From: JAFGJQ01 sp052034525
GTDB taxonomy: Bacteria; Planctomycetota; Phycisphaerae; UBA1845
NCBI GenBank assembly: GCA_052034525.1
Contig: JBPOIK010000133.1
Span: forward strand, 1-32,980
Direction of reading: 5' to 3'
DNA: 32,980 nucleotides
The number at the start of each line of letters is the position of its first letter. Position 1 is the stretch's first letter. Shown one piece after another: positions 9,101-16,773 of this stretch. The notes beneath the pieces are model-generated. The model saw only the letters and a program-made list of their open reading frames with translations. It did no database searches and was not told the origin of the DNA. The translations under genes were made by a program, and so were the position numbers.

Positions 9101-9701
9101 CTTTGACTGCACGTTCACGGAGAACACGGCGAGGGTGGACGGCGGCGCCGTGTTCCTGTACGCGGGCACGCTGGAGGCCTGCACCATGACCGGCAACGAG
9201 GCCGGTCTCTGGGGCGGGGCGGTTTCGATCTCGTCGACCGGCTCGATGGTCTCTGCCTGCGTGATCGAGCGGAACCGCGCCGCCGGCGGCGGCGGCGTCG
9301 AGGCCGACAACGCGGTCATCCGCAACTGCCTGGTTCGCGACAACGTGGCCACGGAAAGCGCAGGGGGCGGGATCTTCGCGGACGATTCCTCGATTTATGC
9401 ATGTACGGTTTCCGGCAACCGCGCAACCGCGGGCCGGGCGGGCGGAGTGGCCGCATTCAAATGCCTGGTGTCCGGATGCACGATCGACAACAACACGGCC
9501 GGAGACGTGGGCGGCGGCATCACCCTGTACGAATCGACACTCTCGTACTGCACGATCCGGGATAACACCGCCGCCGAAGCCGGCGGCGTGCTGTGCTGGG
9601 GGAACGAGTCGAACCTTTACGCGAACACGCTGACCGCCAACCAGCCCGACGACGACAAGGACTGCTCATCGGGTGAAGCAACAGGGAGCGGCGTGAACTG
9701 A
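6180..9701 (+). CDS. Large lipoprotein with InlB-like repeats and POMP-like beta-helix
   Basis: 1173 residues. The GTG at 6180 is preferred because GGAGG (6167-6171) lies 8 nt upstream; the ATG at 6186 is too far. A lipobox LVGC puts the lipidated Cys at 24, followed by a Gly/Ser-rich tether. Residues ~45-112 are a divergent InlB-type B-repeat (ITPAGAGQVVLNPD, then FERWAGD and IEAVFAE). A second copy lies at ~563-640 (VFPPGAGRVILFP, FHHWEKA, LRAVFAS). Between them is a ~450-residue beta-rich region I do not recognise. From ~645 to the end is a right-handed parallel beta-helix opening with VPGDYATLQEALDAV. Its many turns carry NCxF/CTF...N...GGA/GGG motifs like chlamydial polymorphic outer-membrane proteins. 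It is probably anchored in an outer membrane and exposed. No sorting tail follows; the protein ends GEATGSGVN. Confidence 0.75.
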   Translation: MNMTRIARHGGCVAFLSLLPLVGCSSGGAGGGSGGGGGATGEHVVTLTITPAGAGQVVLNPDRTGYATGETLTLIATATPGFVFERWAGDAGGTANPLTITVTGDLAIEAVFAEAEVEPELHDSTVVVDDTAQLEALGENRFRLSGDGLPTLFPGAVLVSGAAGVRPLRVLAVNVTDGAYEIDTEPAGLTDLIRRCRLNLAGRLDLNEAGVDVNLKSHRAARIAVEDGFLVISDVELEFPDKVTVTLDGRFAFHPDFDLVLDVEDGRIQHFRCVAAGRVSAGLDAEIEVTALTDYLSKEIPLVELKWPRPAGVITVGSVPVLYQFFLTVNLGAEVAAGELGTISAGLDLDAGLELGAEYLQSDGVGRWNRIAHLTFDAGADVPDVSLSPVRAKVYLEPEFGVKFYAVAGPSISYEESLELVAGLKYGELGVELRNGHTLDLNFTFDILDRVKFQYTHNLYDATDVLLARLAFAADPPELGTVGHAPGGLAGFYWHTESVNVWGDPTSGYELAGFSVRHLLSNRSRVEKEAELQDEPADASKLITAHFVPEGEGDDWSGSGVTGMEGQHVLTVEVFPPGAGRVILFPTLEKYRSGDQPLVQAVANDGFVFHHWEKAVSGTEPVTRFTVSGSDTLRAVFASSPPRHLRVPGDYATLQEALDAVTHNDVIELGPGTFTGDGFRDLETEGRYLGGVTIRGEGCDVTVIDLQAHAEDCHRLVFFDHVEGVLRIESLTIRNGYAGGAGPADFSDGGAIHVATGYSLYGAGRASLELESCCFEDCGADNHGSAVFFGDPGADQHLTLSNCRFTNCGGRSVVHAESRHETLAVTVEGCIFSANPGGGLKLIHFIGRCAVRNSRFENNTATPLVLANAADVLVRDSTFVGNRSADNGGAMHSERSVLLVETSTFEGNQAEGQAYAGAVWTRDAATFEDCTFTGNRAHIGGAASLDTGGVLRRCVFSGNQATADGGGAYLAGQAFDCTFTENTARVDGGAVFLYAGTLEACTMTGNEAGLWGGAVSISSTGSMVSACVIERNRAAGGGGVEADNAVIRNCLVRDNVATESAGGGIFADDSSIYACTVSGNRATAGRAGGVAAFKCLVSGCTIDNNTAGDVGGGITLYESTLSYCTIRDNTAAEAGGVLCWGNESNLYANTLTANQPDDDKDCSSGEATGSGVN

Positions 9702-10002
9702 CCGCACTTCCCGATTTTGTCCCGGGGGCGGGCGGTTCATTCACGAGGCGACATGCGTCGTTCGCGGCCATGGTTTGCGCATTCCGTGTGGTCACGCCCG
9801 AGGAAGGGTCGCGCCAAGGCCGCGCAGCGACAGCGAGCACGCATAGAGTATGGCAGGCGCGAAATCGTTCTGCGGCGCACCCGGAGAGGGGTTTAACGGA
9901 AACTTCACAAGACGGACCGCGAACCTTCCGGGCGCGGGTCGGCGGATGGTCCGGGCCTCGGAAAGCGGGTATGCTGACTCGCCTGAACAGGAGTGCTTGT
10001 GC
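9702..10002. other. Intergenic region before purQ, no gene seen
   Basis: 301 bases without a supportable coding frame on either strand. The only signals are a possible -10 hexamer TATGCT (9970-9975) about 27 nt before the purQ start, without a clear -35, and the purQ ribosome-binding site AGGAG (9989-9993). Confidence 0.5.
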
Positions 10003-10770
10003 ATGGCCCGGGTGAAGGTGCTCGTACTGCGAACGGCCGGAATCAATTGTGACCAGGAGACGGTTTTCGCCTGGCAGCAGGCGGGGGCGCAGGCTGACCT
10101 CGTCCACGTGGATCGACTCATCGAATCACCCGCCCGGCTGGCGGACGCTCAGATTCTGACGGTTCCCGGCGGATTCAGTTATGGAGATGACGTATCGGCC
10201 GGCCGGATCCTGGGCAACCAGCTTGTCCTGCACCTGCTTGAGCCGATCCGGGCGTTTCTGGACGCCGGCAATCTGATCCTGGGAATCTGCAACGGATTCC
10301 AGGTGCTGGTCAAGGCCGGGCTGTTGCCCGGACCCTCCGGCAGCCGGCCGCGAGTGACGCTGACCTCCAACGACTCCTCACGTTTCGAGGCCCGGTGGGT
10401 ATGCCTGCGGGTCTGCACGGACCACTGTGCCTTCCTGCCGGCCGGGGCGACTCTGCGATTGCCCGTGGCTCACGCCGAAGGCAAGGTCGTCGTGTCGGAC
10501 GACGACGTGCTGGCCGACCTCCACCGCCGCGGGCAGGTGGCTCTGCGCTATATTGACGCCAACGGCGGCCCGGCCGACTACCCGGCCAACCCCAACGGCA
10601 GCGTCGACGGCATTGCCGGCCTGACCGACGCCACGGGACAGATTCTGGGCCTCATGCCCCATCCGGAACGCTTCATCGACCCCACCCACGACCCGCTGTG
10701 GACCCGCCGCGCACCGGGCGAACCCGACGGGGGGATTCTCTTCCGTCGCGCCGTCGCCCGCTTCCGCTAG
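10003..10770 (+). CDS. purQ: Phosphoribosylformylglycinamidine synthase, glutaminase subunit
   Basis: 255 residues; the class I glutamine amidotransferase subunit of FGAM synthase, which releases ammonia from glutamine for the fourth step of purine synthesis with PurL and PurS in the cytosol. The nucleophile is Cys96 in LGICNGFQVL, and His220 and Glu222 in MPHPER complete the triad. GGFSYGDD (56-63) and the N-terminal KVLVLRTAGINCDQET are family hallmarks. The start follows AGGAG (9989-9993) with 9 nt spacing. It is about 30 residues longer than typical PurQ (~225), mainly from insertions in the second half. No purL or purS lies in the window, so it appears detached from the purine operon. 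Confidence 0.95.
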   Translation: MARVKVLVLRTAGINCDQETVFAWQQAGAQADLVHVDRLIESPARLADAQILTVPGGFSYGDDVSAGRILGNQLVLHLLEPIRAFLDAGNLILGICNGFQVLVKAGLLPGPSGSRPRVTLTSNDSSRFEARWVCLRVCTDHCAFLPAGATLRLPVAHAEGKVVVSDDDVLADLHRRGQVALRYIDANGGPADYPANPNGSVDGIAGLTDATGQILGLMPHPERFIDPTHDPLWTRRAPGEPDGGILFRRAVARFR

Positions 10771-10812
10771 CGGCGGCGCGCATCTCCGGGGTCTGCTCAT
10801 CGCGGGCATCTC

Positions 10813-10829
10813 TTGCCGACGTTCGGCAG
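10813..10829 (+). terminator. Small palindrome downstream of purQ
   Basis: TGCCGA (10814-10819) and TCGGCA (10823-10828) pair around a 3-nt loop, extended by one U-G pair. It lies 43 bases after the purQ stop. It could end the purQ transcript; no clear T-run follows. Confidence 0.3.
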
Positions 10830-10926
10830 GTTCTGCGCGTTTGACGGATCGCCCGACCGGATCGCGACAACGGACCGACCCAATCTGCGAATGACTTTAA
10901 CCCACGTATTTCAAAGCGGTTAGCGA

Positions 10927-10941
10927 GTGACCGGCGGTCAC
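10927..10941. promoter_or_regulatory. Perfect inverted repeat upstream of the flagellar cluster
   Basis: GTGACC-GGC-GGTCAC is a perfect 6+3+6 palindrome about 100 bp before the first gene of the flagellar cluster. This is a plausible operator for a dimeric regulator; the regulator is unknown. Confidence 0.3.
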
Positions 10942-10964
10942 CGTGGCCGCGCTGTGCGTGAGTC

Positions 10965-10980
10965 TGGCATGGGCGTTGTC
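10965..10980 (+). promoter_or_regulatory. Weak sigma-54-like promoter element
   Basis: TGGCATG-GGCG-TTGTC resembles the sigma-54 pattern TGGCACG-N4-TTGCA, with GG correct at -24 but GT instead of GC at -12. The predicted start would lie ~50 nt before the gene at 11044. The -12 mismatch makes it doubtful. Confidence 0.2.
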
Positions 10981-11043
10981 ATGAAGCGGGTGGGTCAGTG
11001 GCTCCGCGCTCGCCGGCGGGGCCACACCCGGAAAGGATTCGTG

Positions 11044-11238
11044 ATGAACAACGACCGTCTCAAGCGGCTTGAGGGGAACGATCCCGCTGATGTCGGCGAT
11101 CTGGGCCGGGCCATCATCGACCTGGCCGTGGAGCTGGTGGATGCCATCGGCCAGGATCCCGAATCGGTGGCCGTCGCTCTTCTGCTGATGGGCGGTTCCA
11201 GCCTGCCGCGAACCCGTTTTGACGCGAGTGTGAACTGA
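11044..11238 (+). CDS. Small unknown protein leading the flagellar operon
   Basis: 64 residues, no recognised family. The sequence is acidic and helical: MNNDRLKRLEGNDPADVG, then DLGRAIIDLAVELVDAIG and ESVAVALLLMGGSSLP. The start at 11044 follows GGAAAGGA with suitable spacing; upstream in-frame ATGs (10969, 10981) would add an Arg-rich stretch without a ribosome-binding site. Its stop overlaps the flgF start (TGATG at 11236-11240), so translation of flgF is probably coupled to it. Position suggests a flagellar accessory or regulatory role; nothing in the sequence proves this. Confidence 0.6.
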   Translation: MNNDRLKRLEGNDPADVGDLGRAIIDLAVELVDAIGQDPESVAVALLLMGGSSLPRTRFDASVN

Positions 11239-11996
11239 TGGACTACGGGATGTGGCTGTCCGCAGCCGGCATGCAGGTGAACGAATATCGCCAGGCGCTG
11301 GTCGCCAACAACATGGCGAACGTCAACACGGCCGGGTTCAAGCATGACCTGGCCGTGATCCAGGAACGGCAGGTGGAGAGCCGGACCAACGCGGAGGGCT
11401 TTATCTATCGCAACCCGCTGCTGGACGCCATGACCGGCGGTCCGTGGGTCCGGCCGACCTATCACGCCTTCGTGCAGGGTCCGCTGGAGAAGGGCGGTTC
11501 GCTGGATGTGGCCATTGTCGGTGACGGCTTCTTCCGGGTCCGCGACGGCAACGATATCCGGTACACGCGCGACGGGCGGATGGCTTTGAACGAAAACGGC
11601 GAACTGGTCAGCGTGACCGGCGAGGGACGCATCCGCTTCCTGGACGATTTGGGCAACCCCATCAGGGTGGACAAATCCAGACCGGTGGAGATCAGCGCCG
11701 ACGGCGTGGTGGAGCAGGGCGGCACTCCGGTGGCGACGCTTGGCGTGGTGGACGTGGACGATCCGCAGAAGCTCCGCAAGGTGGGCATGAATCTCTTTCG
11801 TGGCGAGGACGTTCGGACACAACCCACCACGTCTCGCCTGCGTCCGGGGTTCTGTGAAAGCTCCACGGTCAACCCGGTCGACGCGCTGACGGGCATGATC
11901 GAAGTCTCGCGGGCCTACGAACTGAACGCCCGGATGATCCAGATGCAGGATTCCGTGAACGAAGACGCGGTGAATCGCGTGGGCCGCATTGGATAA
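11238..11996 (+). CDS. flgF: Flagellar proximal rod protein FlgF
   Basis: 252 residues, the usual length. The N-terminal rod/hook signature MDYGMWLSAAGMQVNEYRQ continues into VANNMANVNTAGFK (~23-36), the conserved ANNLAN..T.GFK helix that assembles in the axial structure. The central FlgE/F/G core shows GPLEKGGSLDVAIVGDGFFRV and YTRDGRMALN. The C-terminal SRAYELNARMIQMQD helix completes the coiled coil. FlgF forms part of the rod crossing the periplasm and is exported by the flagellar type III apparatus, hence no signal peptide. Its start overlaps the preceding stop codon, and flgG follows after 12 nt. Confidence 0.93.
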   Translation: MDYGMWLSAAGMQVNEYRQALVANNMANVNTAGFKHDLAVIQERQVESRTNAEGFIYRNPLLDAMTGGPWVRPTYHAFVQGPLEKGGSLDVAIVGDGFFRVRDGNDIRYTRDGRMALNENGELVSVTGEGRIRFLDDLGNPIRVDKSRPVEISADGVVEQGGTPVATLGVVDVDDPQKLRKVGMNLFRGEDVRTQPTTSRLRPGFCESSTVNPVDALTGMIEVSRAYELNARMIQMQDSVNEDAVNRVGRIG

Positions 11997-12008
11997 GGAT
12001 ACGAGCTG

Positions 12009-12818
12009 ATGGGAATCATCGCGCTGCACTCGGCCGCGACGGGCATGAAGGCCCTGGACACGAAGCTGGATGTGACGGCCAACAATCTGGCGAACGTGAA
12101 CACGGTCGGCTTCAAGGCCTCGCGCGTCAACTTCGAGGACCTGCTCTATCTGGTCAAGCGGGAGCCGGGCATTCCCAACGCGGACGACGAGCCCATTCCG
12201 CACGGCATCCAGGTGGGCCTGGGCACACAGGTTTCCGGCACGCAGCTCAACTTCCAGCCCGGCTCGGTGGATCCCACGGACCAGCCGCTGGACATCCGGA
12301 TCGACGGCACGGGTTTTTTCCAGGTGCGGGCAATCCACGAGGGTGACAACATCATCGCGTACACGCGGGCCGGCAACTTCACCATCAACTCCGAGGGCAC
12401 CCTGGTCCTGGCCAACACGCTGGGCACTCCCATGGAGCCGCCCATCACCATCCCCCAGGACGCGCTGGAAATCACCATCGGCGCGAACGGAGAGGTGCGC
12501 GTCCGGCAACCCGGCTCCGCCAACCTCAATACGGTCGGACAGATTCAGTTGGCCCGGTTTGTGAATCCGGAAGGTCTGTTGCAGCTCGGCAACAACCTGT
12601 ACGCGGAATCCGACGCCTCCGGCCCTCCCGTCGTGGGCGATCCCCAATCCGACGGCCTCGGCTCGCTGGCCCAGGCCCAGTTGGAGCTGAGCAACGTGGA
12701 GCCCGTCCGCGAGCTGATCGCGCTGATCACCACCCAGCGCGCGTTTGAATTGAACAGCCAGTCGATCCAGGCGGCGGATCAGTCGCTGCAGGTGGTCAGC
12801 AATCTGAGACGGTTCTAG
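12009..12818 (+). CDS. flgG: Flagellar distal rod protein FlgG
   Basis: 269 residues against ~260 in the family. MGIIALHSAATGMKALDTKL and TANNLANVNTVGFKASRVNFEDLLY match the FlgG N-terminus, including the FlgG-specific stretch after GFK. GIQVGLGTQVSGT, DPTDQPLDIRIDGTGFFQV and YTRAGNFTINSEG are core motifs. The end, REL IALITTQRAFELNSQ followed by SIQAADQSLQVVSNLRR, is the canonical FlgG C-terminal helix. It forms the distal rod, the shaft inside the P and L rings encoded just downstream. A GAT-rich spacer with a weak GATAAGGATA ribosome-binding site precedes the ATG. Confidence 0.96.
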   Translation: MGIIALHSAATGMKALDTKLDVTANNLANVNTVGFKASRVNFEDLLYLVKREPGIPNADDEPIPHGIQVGLGTQVSGTQLNFQPGSVDPTDQPLDIRIDGTGFFQVRAIHEGDNIIAYTRAGNFTINSEGTLVLANTLGTPMEPPITIPQDALEITIGANGEVRVRQPGSANLNTVGQIQLARFVNPEGLLQLGNNLYAESDASGPPVVGDPQSDGLGSLAQAQLELSNVEPVRELIALITTQRAFELNSQSIQAADQSLQVVSNLRRF

Positions 12819-12867
12819 AGCGGAGTGAGCGAAGTGTAGCGTAAGCCTCACGCGGCAGGATGCGAAG

Positions 12868-13968
12868 ATGAACGGCAAGGAGTGCACAAGATCGTTTCTG
12901 TTCTCGCGGCCGGTACAGCGGGCGGCCATCGCGGCCCTGTGCCTCTGGGCGCTGGCCTGCGCGGCGGCCCGGGCGGAATGCGTGCGGGCCTGGCCCACCG
13001 CGGTGATCGTGGACGATCACGTCCTCGTCGGCGACGTGTGCGATCTGGAAGGCTTCGACGCTGAGGCATACGGGCGCGTGCGGGACATCGTGATTACCGA
13101 CGCGCCGCAGCCCGGCGGGTCCGTGCAGATCACCCTGGATCACGTCCGCACCGCGCTGGCTCGCGAGGGCGTCAACCTGGCCACTGTGTTGGTCAAAGGA
13201 GCGTCGCGCTGTGCCGTGACGCGGCCGGAAGGCCGCGCCGCGCCCGTCGCCGCGCCCGCCGGCTCGAAGGTCGCCGCGGCCGTACCGGCGCGCACGCTGC
13301 GACAGGCCGTGCAGGACTTCTTCGGACAGGAACTCCTCGGGACCGACGGCCGGGTGGACGTGCAGTTCGGCCGCACGGCGGAGCCCGTTCTGGATCTCAG
13401 CGAACCGGAATTCGAGTTTGTGGTGTCCCGGCGATCGGCACGGCCGCTGGGCCTGGTGAGTCTGGAGGTGGCCGTGCGGCGCGAGGGCAGGACGGTGCAG
13501 GTGGTGCCCATGGCGGTCACCGTGAGTCTGACACGTCCGGTGGTCGTGGCGCGGCGGGCGATCAACGCGCAGGCGCCCATACGTGCGGAAGACCTGCAGG
13601 TGGTGGACATGACGTTCACCCAGGTGGGCCAGGCCGGGCTGGCCGAGCCGCAGCGCGCGGTCGGGCAGCGAGCGAAACGATTCATCGCGGCCGGCGAGAG
13701 CCTGCATCCGCGGATGCTGGAGCCGGTGCCCCTGGTACACCGCGGGCAGATCGTGGACGTGCAGACGCTGGCCGGCGGGGTCCGCCTCGTGACGGCCGCC
13801 AAGGCCATGCAGAGCGGAGCGTTCGGCGATCTCATCGAGGTGCGCAGCCACGACGGGGCCAGGCGGACCCTCACCGCGGTGGTCACCGGGCCGCGGCGCG
13901 TCGAGGTGAGATCCGGGAGCGCGCGGGCGGAAGATGACAGAACCCTGCTGGCGGGAGCCAATCGATGA
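12868..13968 (+). CDS. flgA: Flagellar P-ring assembly chaperone FlgA
   Basis: 366 residues, longer than the ~220-residue enterobacterial protein because of an extended N-terminal half. The signal peptide spans ~1-37 (hydrophobic AAIAALCLWALACAAARA), sending it to the periplasm. The C-terminal part from ~225 holds the SAF/ChapFlgA domain: VVVARRAINAQAPIRAEDLQ, then GQRAKRFIAAGESLHPRML and the end motif TAAKAMQSGAFGDLIEVRS. FlgA is needed for FlgI to polymerise around the rod, which fits the downstream flgH and flgI. The stop overlaps the flgH start by four bases (ATGA at 13965). Confidence 0.9.
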   Translation: MNGKECTRSFLFSRPVQRAAIAALCLWALACAAARAECVRAWPTAVIVDDHVLVGDVCDLEGFDAEAYGRVRDIVITDAPQPGGSVQITLDHVRTALAREGVNLATVLVKGASRCAVTRPEGRAAPVAAPAGSKVAAAVPARTLRQAVQDFFGQELLGTDGRVDVQFGRTAEPVLDLSEPEFEFVVSRRSARPLGLVSLEVAVRREGRTVQVVPMAVTVSLTRPVVVARRAINAQAPIRAEDLQVVDMTFTQVGQAGLAEPQRAVGQRAKRFIAAGESLHPRMLEPVPLVHRGQIVDVQTLAGGVRLVTAAKAMQSGAFGDLIEVRSHDGARRTLTAVVTGPRRVEVRSGSARAEDDRTLLAGANR

Positions 13969-14669
13969 CACGAATCGGGTTGCTGGTGATTCTGGGGGTG
14001 ACGACGGCCTGGACCCCTGCCGGTTCGGCCCAGACCACGTCCTTGCGCAAGCGGCACGCCACCACGCAGCCGGCGGAGGTCCGCACGCGCGAATCCACGA
14101 AGTACGAGGGGAACAAGACCATTGAGAACCAGTCTCTCATCGCGGTGCCGACGTTGCCGCCCAAAGGCTTCCAGGTGCACGACCTGATCACCATCGTCGT
14201 GCGGCATCAGCGCTCGTTCAAATCCGACGCGGAACTGGAAAACAAGAAAAAGTTCGAGATTCAAAGCGAGCTGGACGCGTTTCTGAAGTTCACCGAAGGC
14301 GGATGGGGCGCCACGAACTTCCGGCGCGGCAGGCCGAACGTGGATTACAAGTTCGACTCCAAGGTGACCAACGAGGGCGGGACCAGCCGGGACGACCGGC
14401 TGACCACGCGAATCACGGCGGAGATCATCGACGTGAAGCCCAACGGCACGATCGTGCTGCAGGCTCGTAACACGGTGAAGTTCGACGAGGAGACCAGCGT
14501 GATGACCCTCACCGGCATCTGCCGCAAGGAGGACGTGACGCCGGACAACTCCGTGCTCAGCACGCAACTGGCGGATCTGCACATCGACGTGCAGAACAGC
14601 GGCGCCGTGCGGGACGGCTCGCGCCGCGGATGGCTGACCACGCTCCTGGATATCCTGAGGCCTGTTTGA
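13965..14669 (+). CDS. flgH: Flagellar L-ring protein FlgH, without lipobox
   Basis: 234 residues, normal length. A short signal peptide (MTRIGLLVILGVTTAW) ends near AGSA before Gln23. Core FlgH motifs are VHDLITIVVRHQRSFKSDAEL (~71-91), the DDRLTTRITAEIIDVKPNGTIVLQA stretch (~143-167) and EDVTPDNSVLSTQLADLHI near the C-terminus. FlgH forms the outer-membrane bushing. Unlike the well-studied lipoprotein FlgH there is no Cys near the signal cleavage site; the first Cys is late, in GICRKED. This copy is therefore predicted not to be lipidated. It overlaps flgA by 4 nt, and flgI starts 11 nt after its stop. Confidence 0.93.
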   Translation: MTRIGLLVILGVTTAWTPAGSAQTTSLRKRHATTQPAEVRTRESTKYEGNKTIENQSLIAVPTLPPKGFQVHDLITIVVRHQRSFKSDAELENKKKFEIQSELDAFLKFTEGGWGATNFRRGRPNVDYKFDSKVTNEGGTSRDDRLTTRITAEIIDVKPNGTIVLQARNTVKFDEETSVMTLTGICRKEDVTPDNSVLSTQLADLHIDVQNSGAVRDGSRRGWLTTLLDILRPV

Positions 14670-14680
14670 GAGAGGAACCC

Positions 14681-15808
14681 GTGTCGCGACGACGTACACT
14701 TCTGCTCCTGGGGGCGTTTGCCCTGCTGGGCGGCGGGGCCCGGGCCGCCGAGGTGACCTGCAGCATCGGCGACGTGACGCACCTCAAGGGCCAGCGCATC
14801 AACCGCCTGATCGGCATGGGGCTGGTCGCCGGCCTGAACGGCACGGGCGACGGCGATAAGTATGCCCCGACGATGCGGGCCCTCGCCGAAGGGCTCAAGC
14901 ACCTGGCCGTGCCCATCGCCGCGCTCGACGAGCTCCAGGACACGCGGAACGTGGCCCTCGTCCTGGTCGAAGTGGCGATTCCGGAGAACGGCGTGCGGGA
15001 GGGCGATCGGGTCGACGTTCAGGTCTCGGCGTTCGGCGCCGCCAAGAGCCTTGCCGGCGGGCGACTGCTGCCGACGCCGCTGGTGCATCACGACATGTCG
15101 ATGAGCACGGTGTTCGCCTTTGCCGGCGGCCCCCTGCGACTGGTGAATCCCACCATCCCCACCCGCGCCATCGTTCCCGGCGGCGCGGTGATGGAAGAGG
15201 ACGTGCTGCTGGGGTATCTGGCGCGCGGCCGGGAACTGCCGTACACCAGCGACTGGATCCAGCCGTCCGCCCGATACGTCACGTTCGTTCTGAACGATGA
15301 GCACGCCACCTGGGCTCTGGCCCACGAAATCGCCACGACCATCGATTCGGAACTGTCCCTGGCCGCCGGCGTGAATCGCGTGGCGCTGGCCGTGGATCCC
15401 AAGAACGTGCTGGTCCTGGTGCCGGAAGAACAGACTCCGGCCTCCTGGATCCGCGACATCGAAACGCTGCTGCTCCTGGTTCCCGAGAACGAGGCCCGGG
15501 TGGTCATCAACCGGCATACCGGAACCATCGTGGTTTCCGGCAACGTCAGCATCTCGCCCGTGGTGGTGTCGCAGAAAGGGCTGACCGTAACCATTCTGCC
15601 CGCCGGCGCGAATGAGGCGGCCGACGAGGTGGTGGCCGGTCCGCAGACTTTCGTGGGCATCGATCCCAGCCGCGCGGGCAAGTCGACGGTGAACGACCTG
15701 CTGGCGGCGCTGAACCGTCTGAACGTGAACATCGAGGATCGGATCGCGATCCTCACGGAAATCCACCGGCTCGGCAAACTGCACGCCAAGCTGCTGTACG
15801 AGGATTGA
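14681..15808 (+). CDS. flgI: Flagellar P-ring protein FlgI
   Basis: 375 residues, family length. The GTG at 14681 is chosen: AGAGGA (14671-14676) lies just upstream and it begins a classic signal peptide (SRRRTLLLLGAFALLGGGARA). An ATG at 14630 would overlap flgH by 40 nt and spoil the signal sequence. Diagnostic motifs are GDVTHLKGQRINRLIGMGLVAGLNGTGD, GDRVDVQVSAFGAAKSLAGG, NPTIPTRAIVPGGA and TGTIVVSGNVSISPVVVSQKGL. FlgI multimerises around the distal rod in the peptidoglycan layer with FlgA's help. The gene for the rod-binding protein begins three bases after its stop. Confidence 0.95.
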   Translation: MSRRRTLLLLGAFALLGGGARAAEVTCSIGDVTHLKGQRINRLIGMGLVAGLNGTGDGDKYAPTMRALAEGLKHLAVPIAALDELQDTRNVALVLVEVAIPENGVREGDRVDVQVSAFGAAKSLAGGRLLPTPLVHHDMSMSTVFAFAGGPLRLVNPTIPTRAIVPGGAVMEEDVLLGYLARGRELPYTSDWIQPSARYVTFVLNDEHATWALAHEIATTIDSELSLAAGVNRVALAVDPKNVLVLVPEEQTPASWIRDIETLLLLVPENEARVVINRHTGTIVVSGNVSISPVVVSQKGLTVTILPAGANEAADEVVAGPQTFVGIDPSRAGKSTVNDLLAALNRLNVNIEDRIAILTEIHRLGKLHAKLLYED

Positions 15809-15810
15809 CC

Positions 15811-16224
15811 ATGACGATCGACACCGCCGCCCGTCCGTCCGAACCCGCCGCGAAGCCGGACGTGTCCGCGCCGGCGTTCGACGCGGCCCGCCGAAAAGCG
15901 GATGCGAACCTTCGCGCCGTAGCGGACCAGGTTGTGGGCAGCGTGTTCTACGGCACGCTGCTGCGACAGCTTCGCGCGAGCGCGCTGCAGGGCCCCTACG
16001 GCCACGGCGGACACGGCGAGCGCGTCTTCCAGGCTCAGCTCGACCAGACCCTGGCCGAGCAGGCCGGACAGAAGGGCCACTTCGATCTCGGCACGGCCCT
16101 GGTCCGCGATCTGGTGAAACAGCAGGCGCGCCTGGACCTGGCGGCCCAGGTGCGCGAGTCGGCCGAAACGGAAACGGCGCGACCGGCCGGCCCGGCCGTG
16201 CGCACGCGGAGTGAGAAGGCGTGA
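15811..16224 (+). CDS. flgJ: FlgJ-type rod-binding protein (no muramidase domain)
   Basis: 137 residues from the ATG at 15811, which follows AGGA (15801-15804). Residues ~15-115 match the rod-binding domain found at the FlgJ N-terminus: ADQVVGSVFYGTLLRQLRASA, GHGERVFQAQLDQTLAEQAGQ and HFDLGTALVRDLVKQQ. In enterobacteria this domain caps the growing rod and is fused to a peptidoglycan hydrolase; here the hydrolase is absent, as in many other phyla, so another lytic enzyme must open the wall. The Pro/Ala-rich ends look disordered. The stop overlaps the next gene's GTG start by four bases. Confidence 0.8.
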   Translation: MTIDTAARPSEPAAKPDVSAPAFDAARRKADANLRAVADQVVGSVFYGTLLRQLRASALQGPYGHGGHGERVFQAQLDQTLAEQAGQKGHFDLGTALVRDLVKQQARLDLAAQVRESAETETARPAGPAVRTRSEKA

Positions 16225-16742
16225 AGACACGAAGTGCCAATGAGCGGTTGACCGGACTGCTGACTCTGCTGGATCGGCTCGAGCGGATGCATCGGGACCT
16301 GCTCGAGGTGATCCGCGACAAGATCGAGAAAATGCGGTCGTCGAACCTGGACGGAATGCGCGACTGCATTGCGCGGGAGGCTGCGCTCGTGCAGGAAGTG
16401 GCCGAGCAGGAGGGATTGCGACGGCAGCTCATGGTGAGCCTGGGCCAGGAGATGGGCATCGCCCCCGGCCAGGCACGGGTCATGAACGTCCGCGAGCTGG
16501 CCGGGCGGGTGGATGCGTCTCGACGCGAGCCGCTGCTGCGGGCGGCCGACCGCCTCCGCCACACCGTCGCCCAGGTGGCCGAGGCCAACCGGGTGGCGGG
16601 GCTGATTGCGCGGGAGATCCTGCGGCACTTCCGCCACGTGTTTGCGGCCATGACGTGTCTGGAGAACGGACCCGGCGGCTACACCCCGCGGGGACAGCGC
16701 CAGGCGACGGCCGGTCAAAAGCTGCTGGACGCCGTGGGGTAG
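16221..16742 (+). CDS. flgN: FlgN-like flagellar export chaperone
   Basis: 173 residues, start GTG at 16221 inside a GTGA overlap with the previous stop. Nearly all helical. The N-terminal heptads (LTGLLTLLDRLERMHRDLLEVIRDKIEKMR) and the C-terminal pattern of a long helix (EILRHFRHVFAAMTCLEN) followed by GGYTPRGQ correspond to FlgN proteins, which end with a similar YGPDG-type loop. FlgN keeps the junction proteins FlgK and FlgL unfolded for export; both are encoded immediately downstream, which supports the call. Sequence divergence is normal for this family. Confidence 0.78.
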   Translation: MKTRSANERLTGLLTLLDRLERMHRDLLEVIRDKIEKMRSSNLDGMRDCIAREAALVQEVAEQEGLRRQLMVSLGQEMGIAPGQARVMNVRELAGRVDASRREPLLRAADRLRHTVAQVAEANRVAGLIAREILRHFRHVFAAMTCLENGPGGYTPRGQRQATAGQKLLDAVG

Positions 16743-16773
16743 CCGCGGAGCCGTCCGTCAAGGGATCCGGAAC

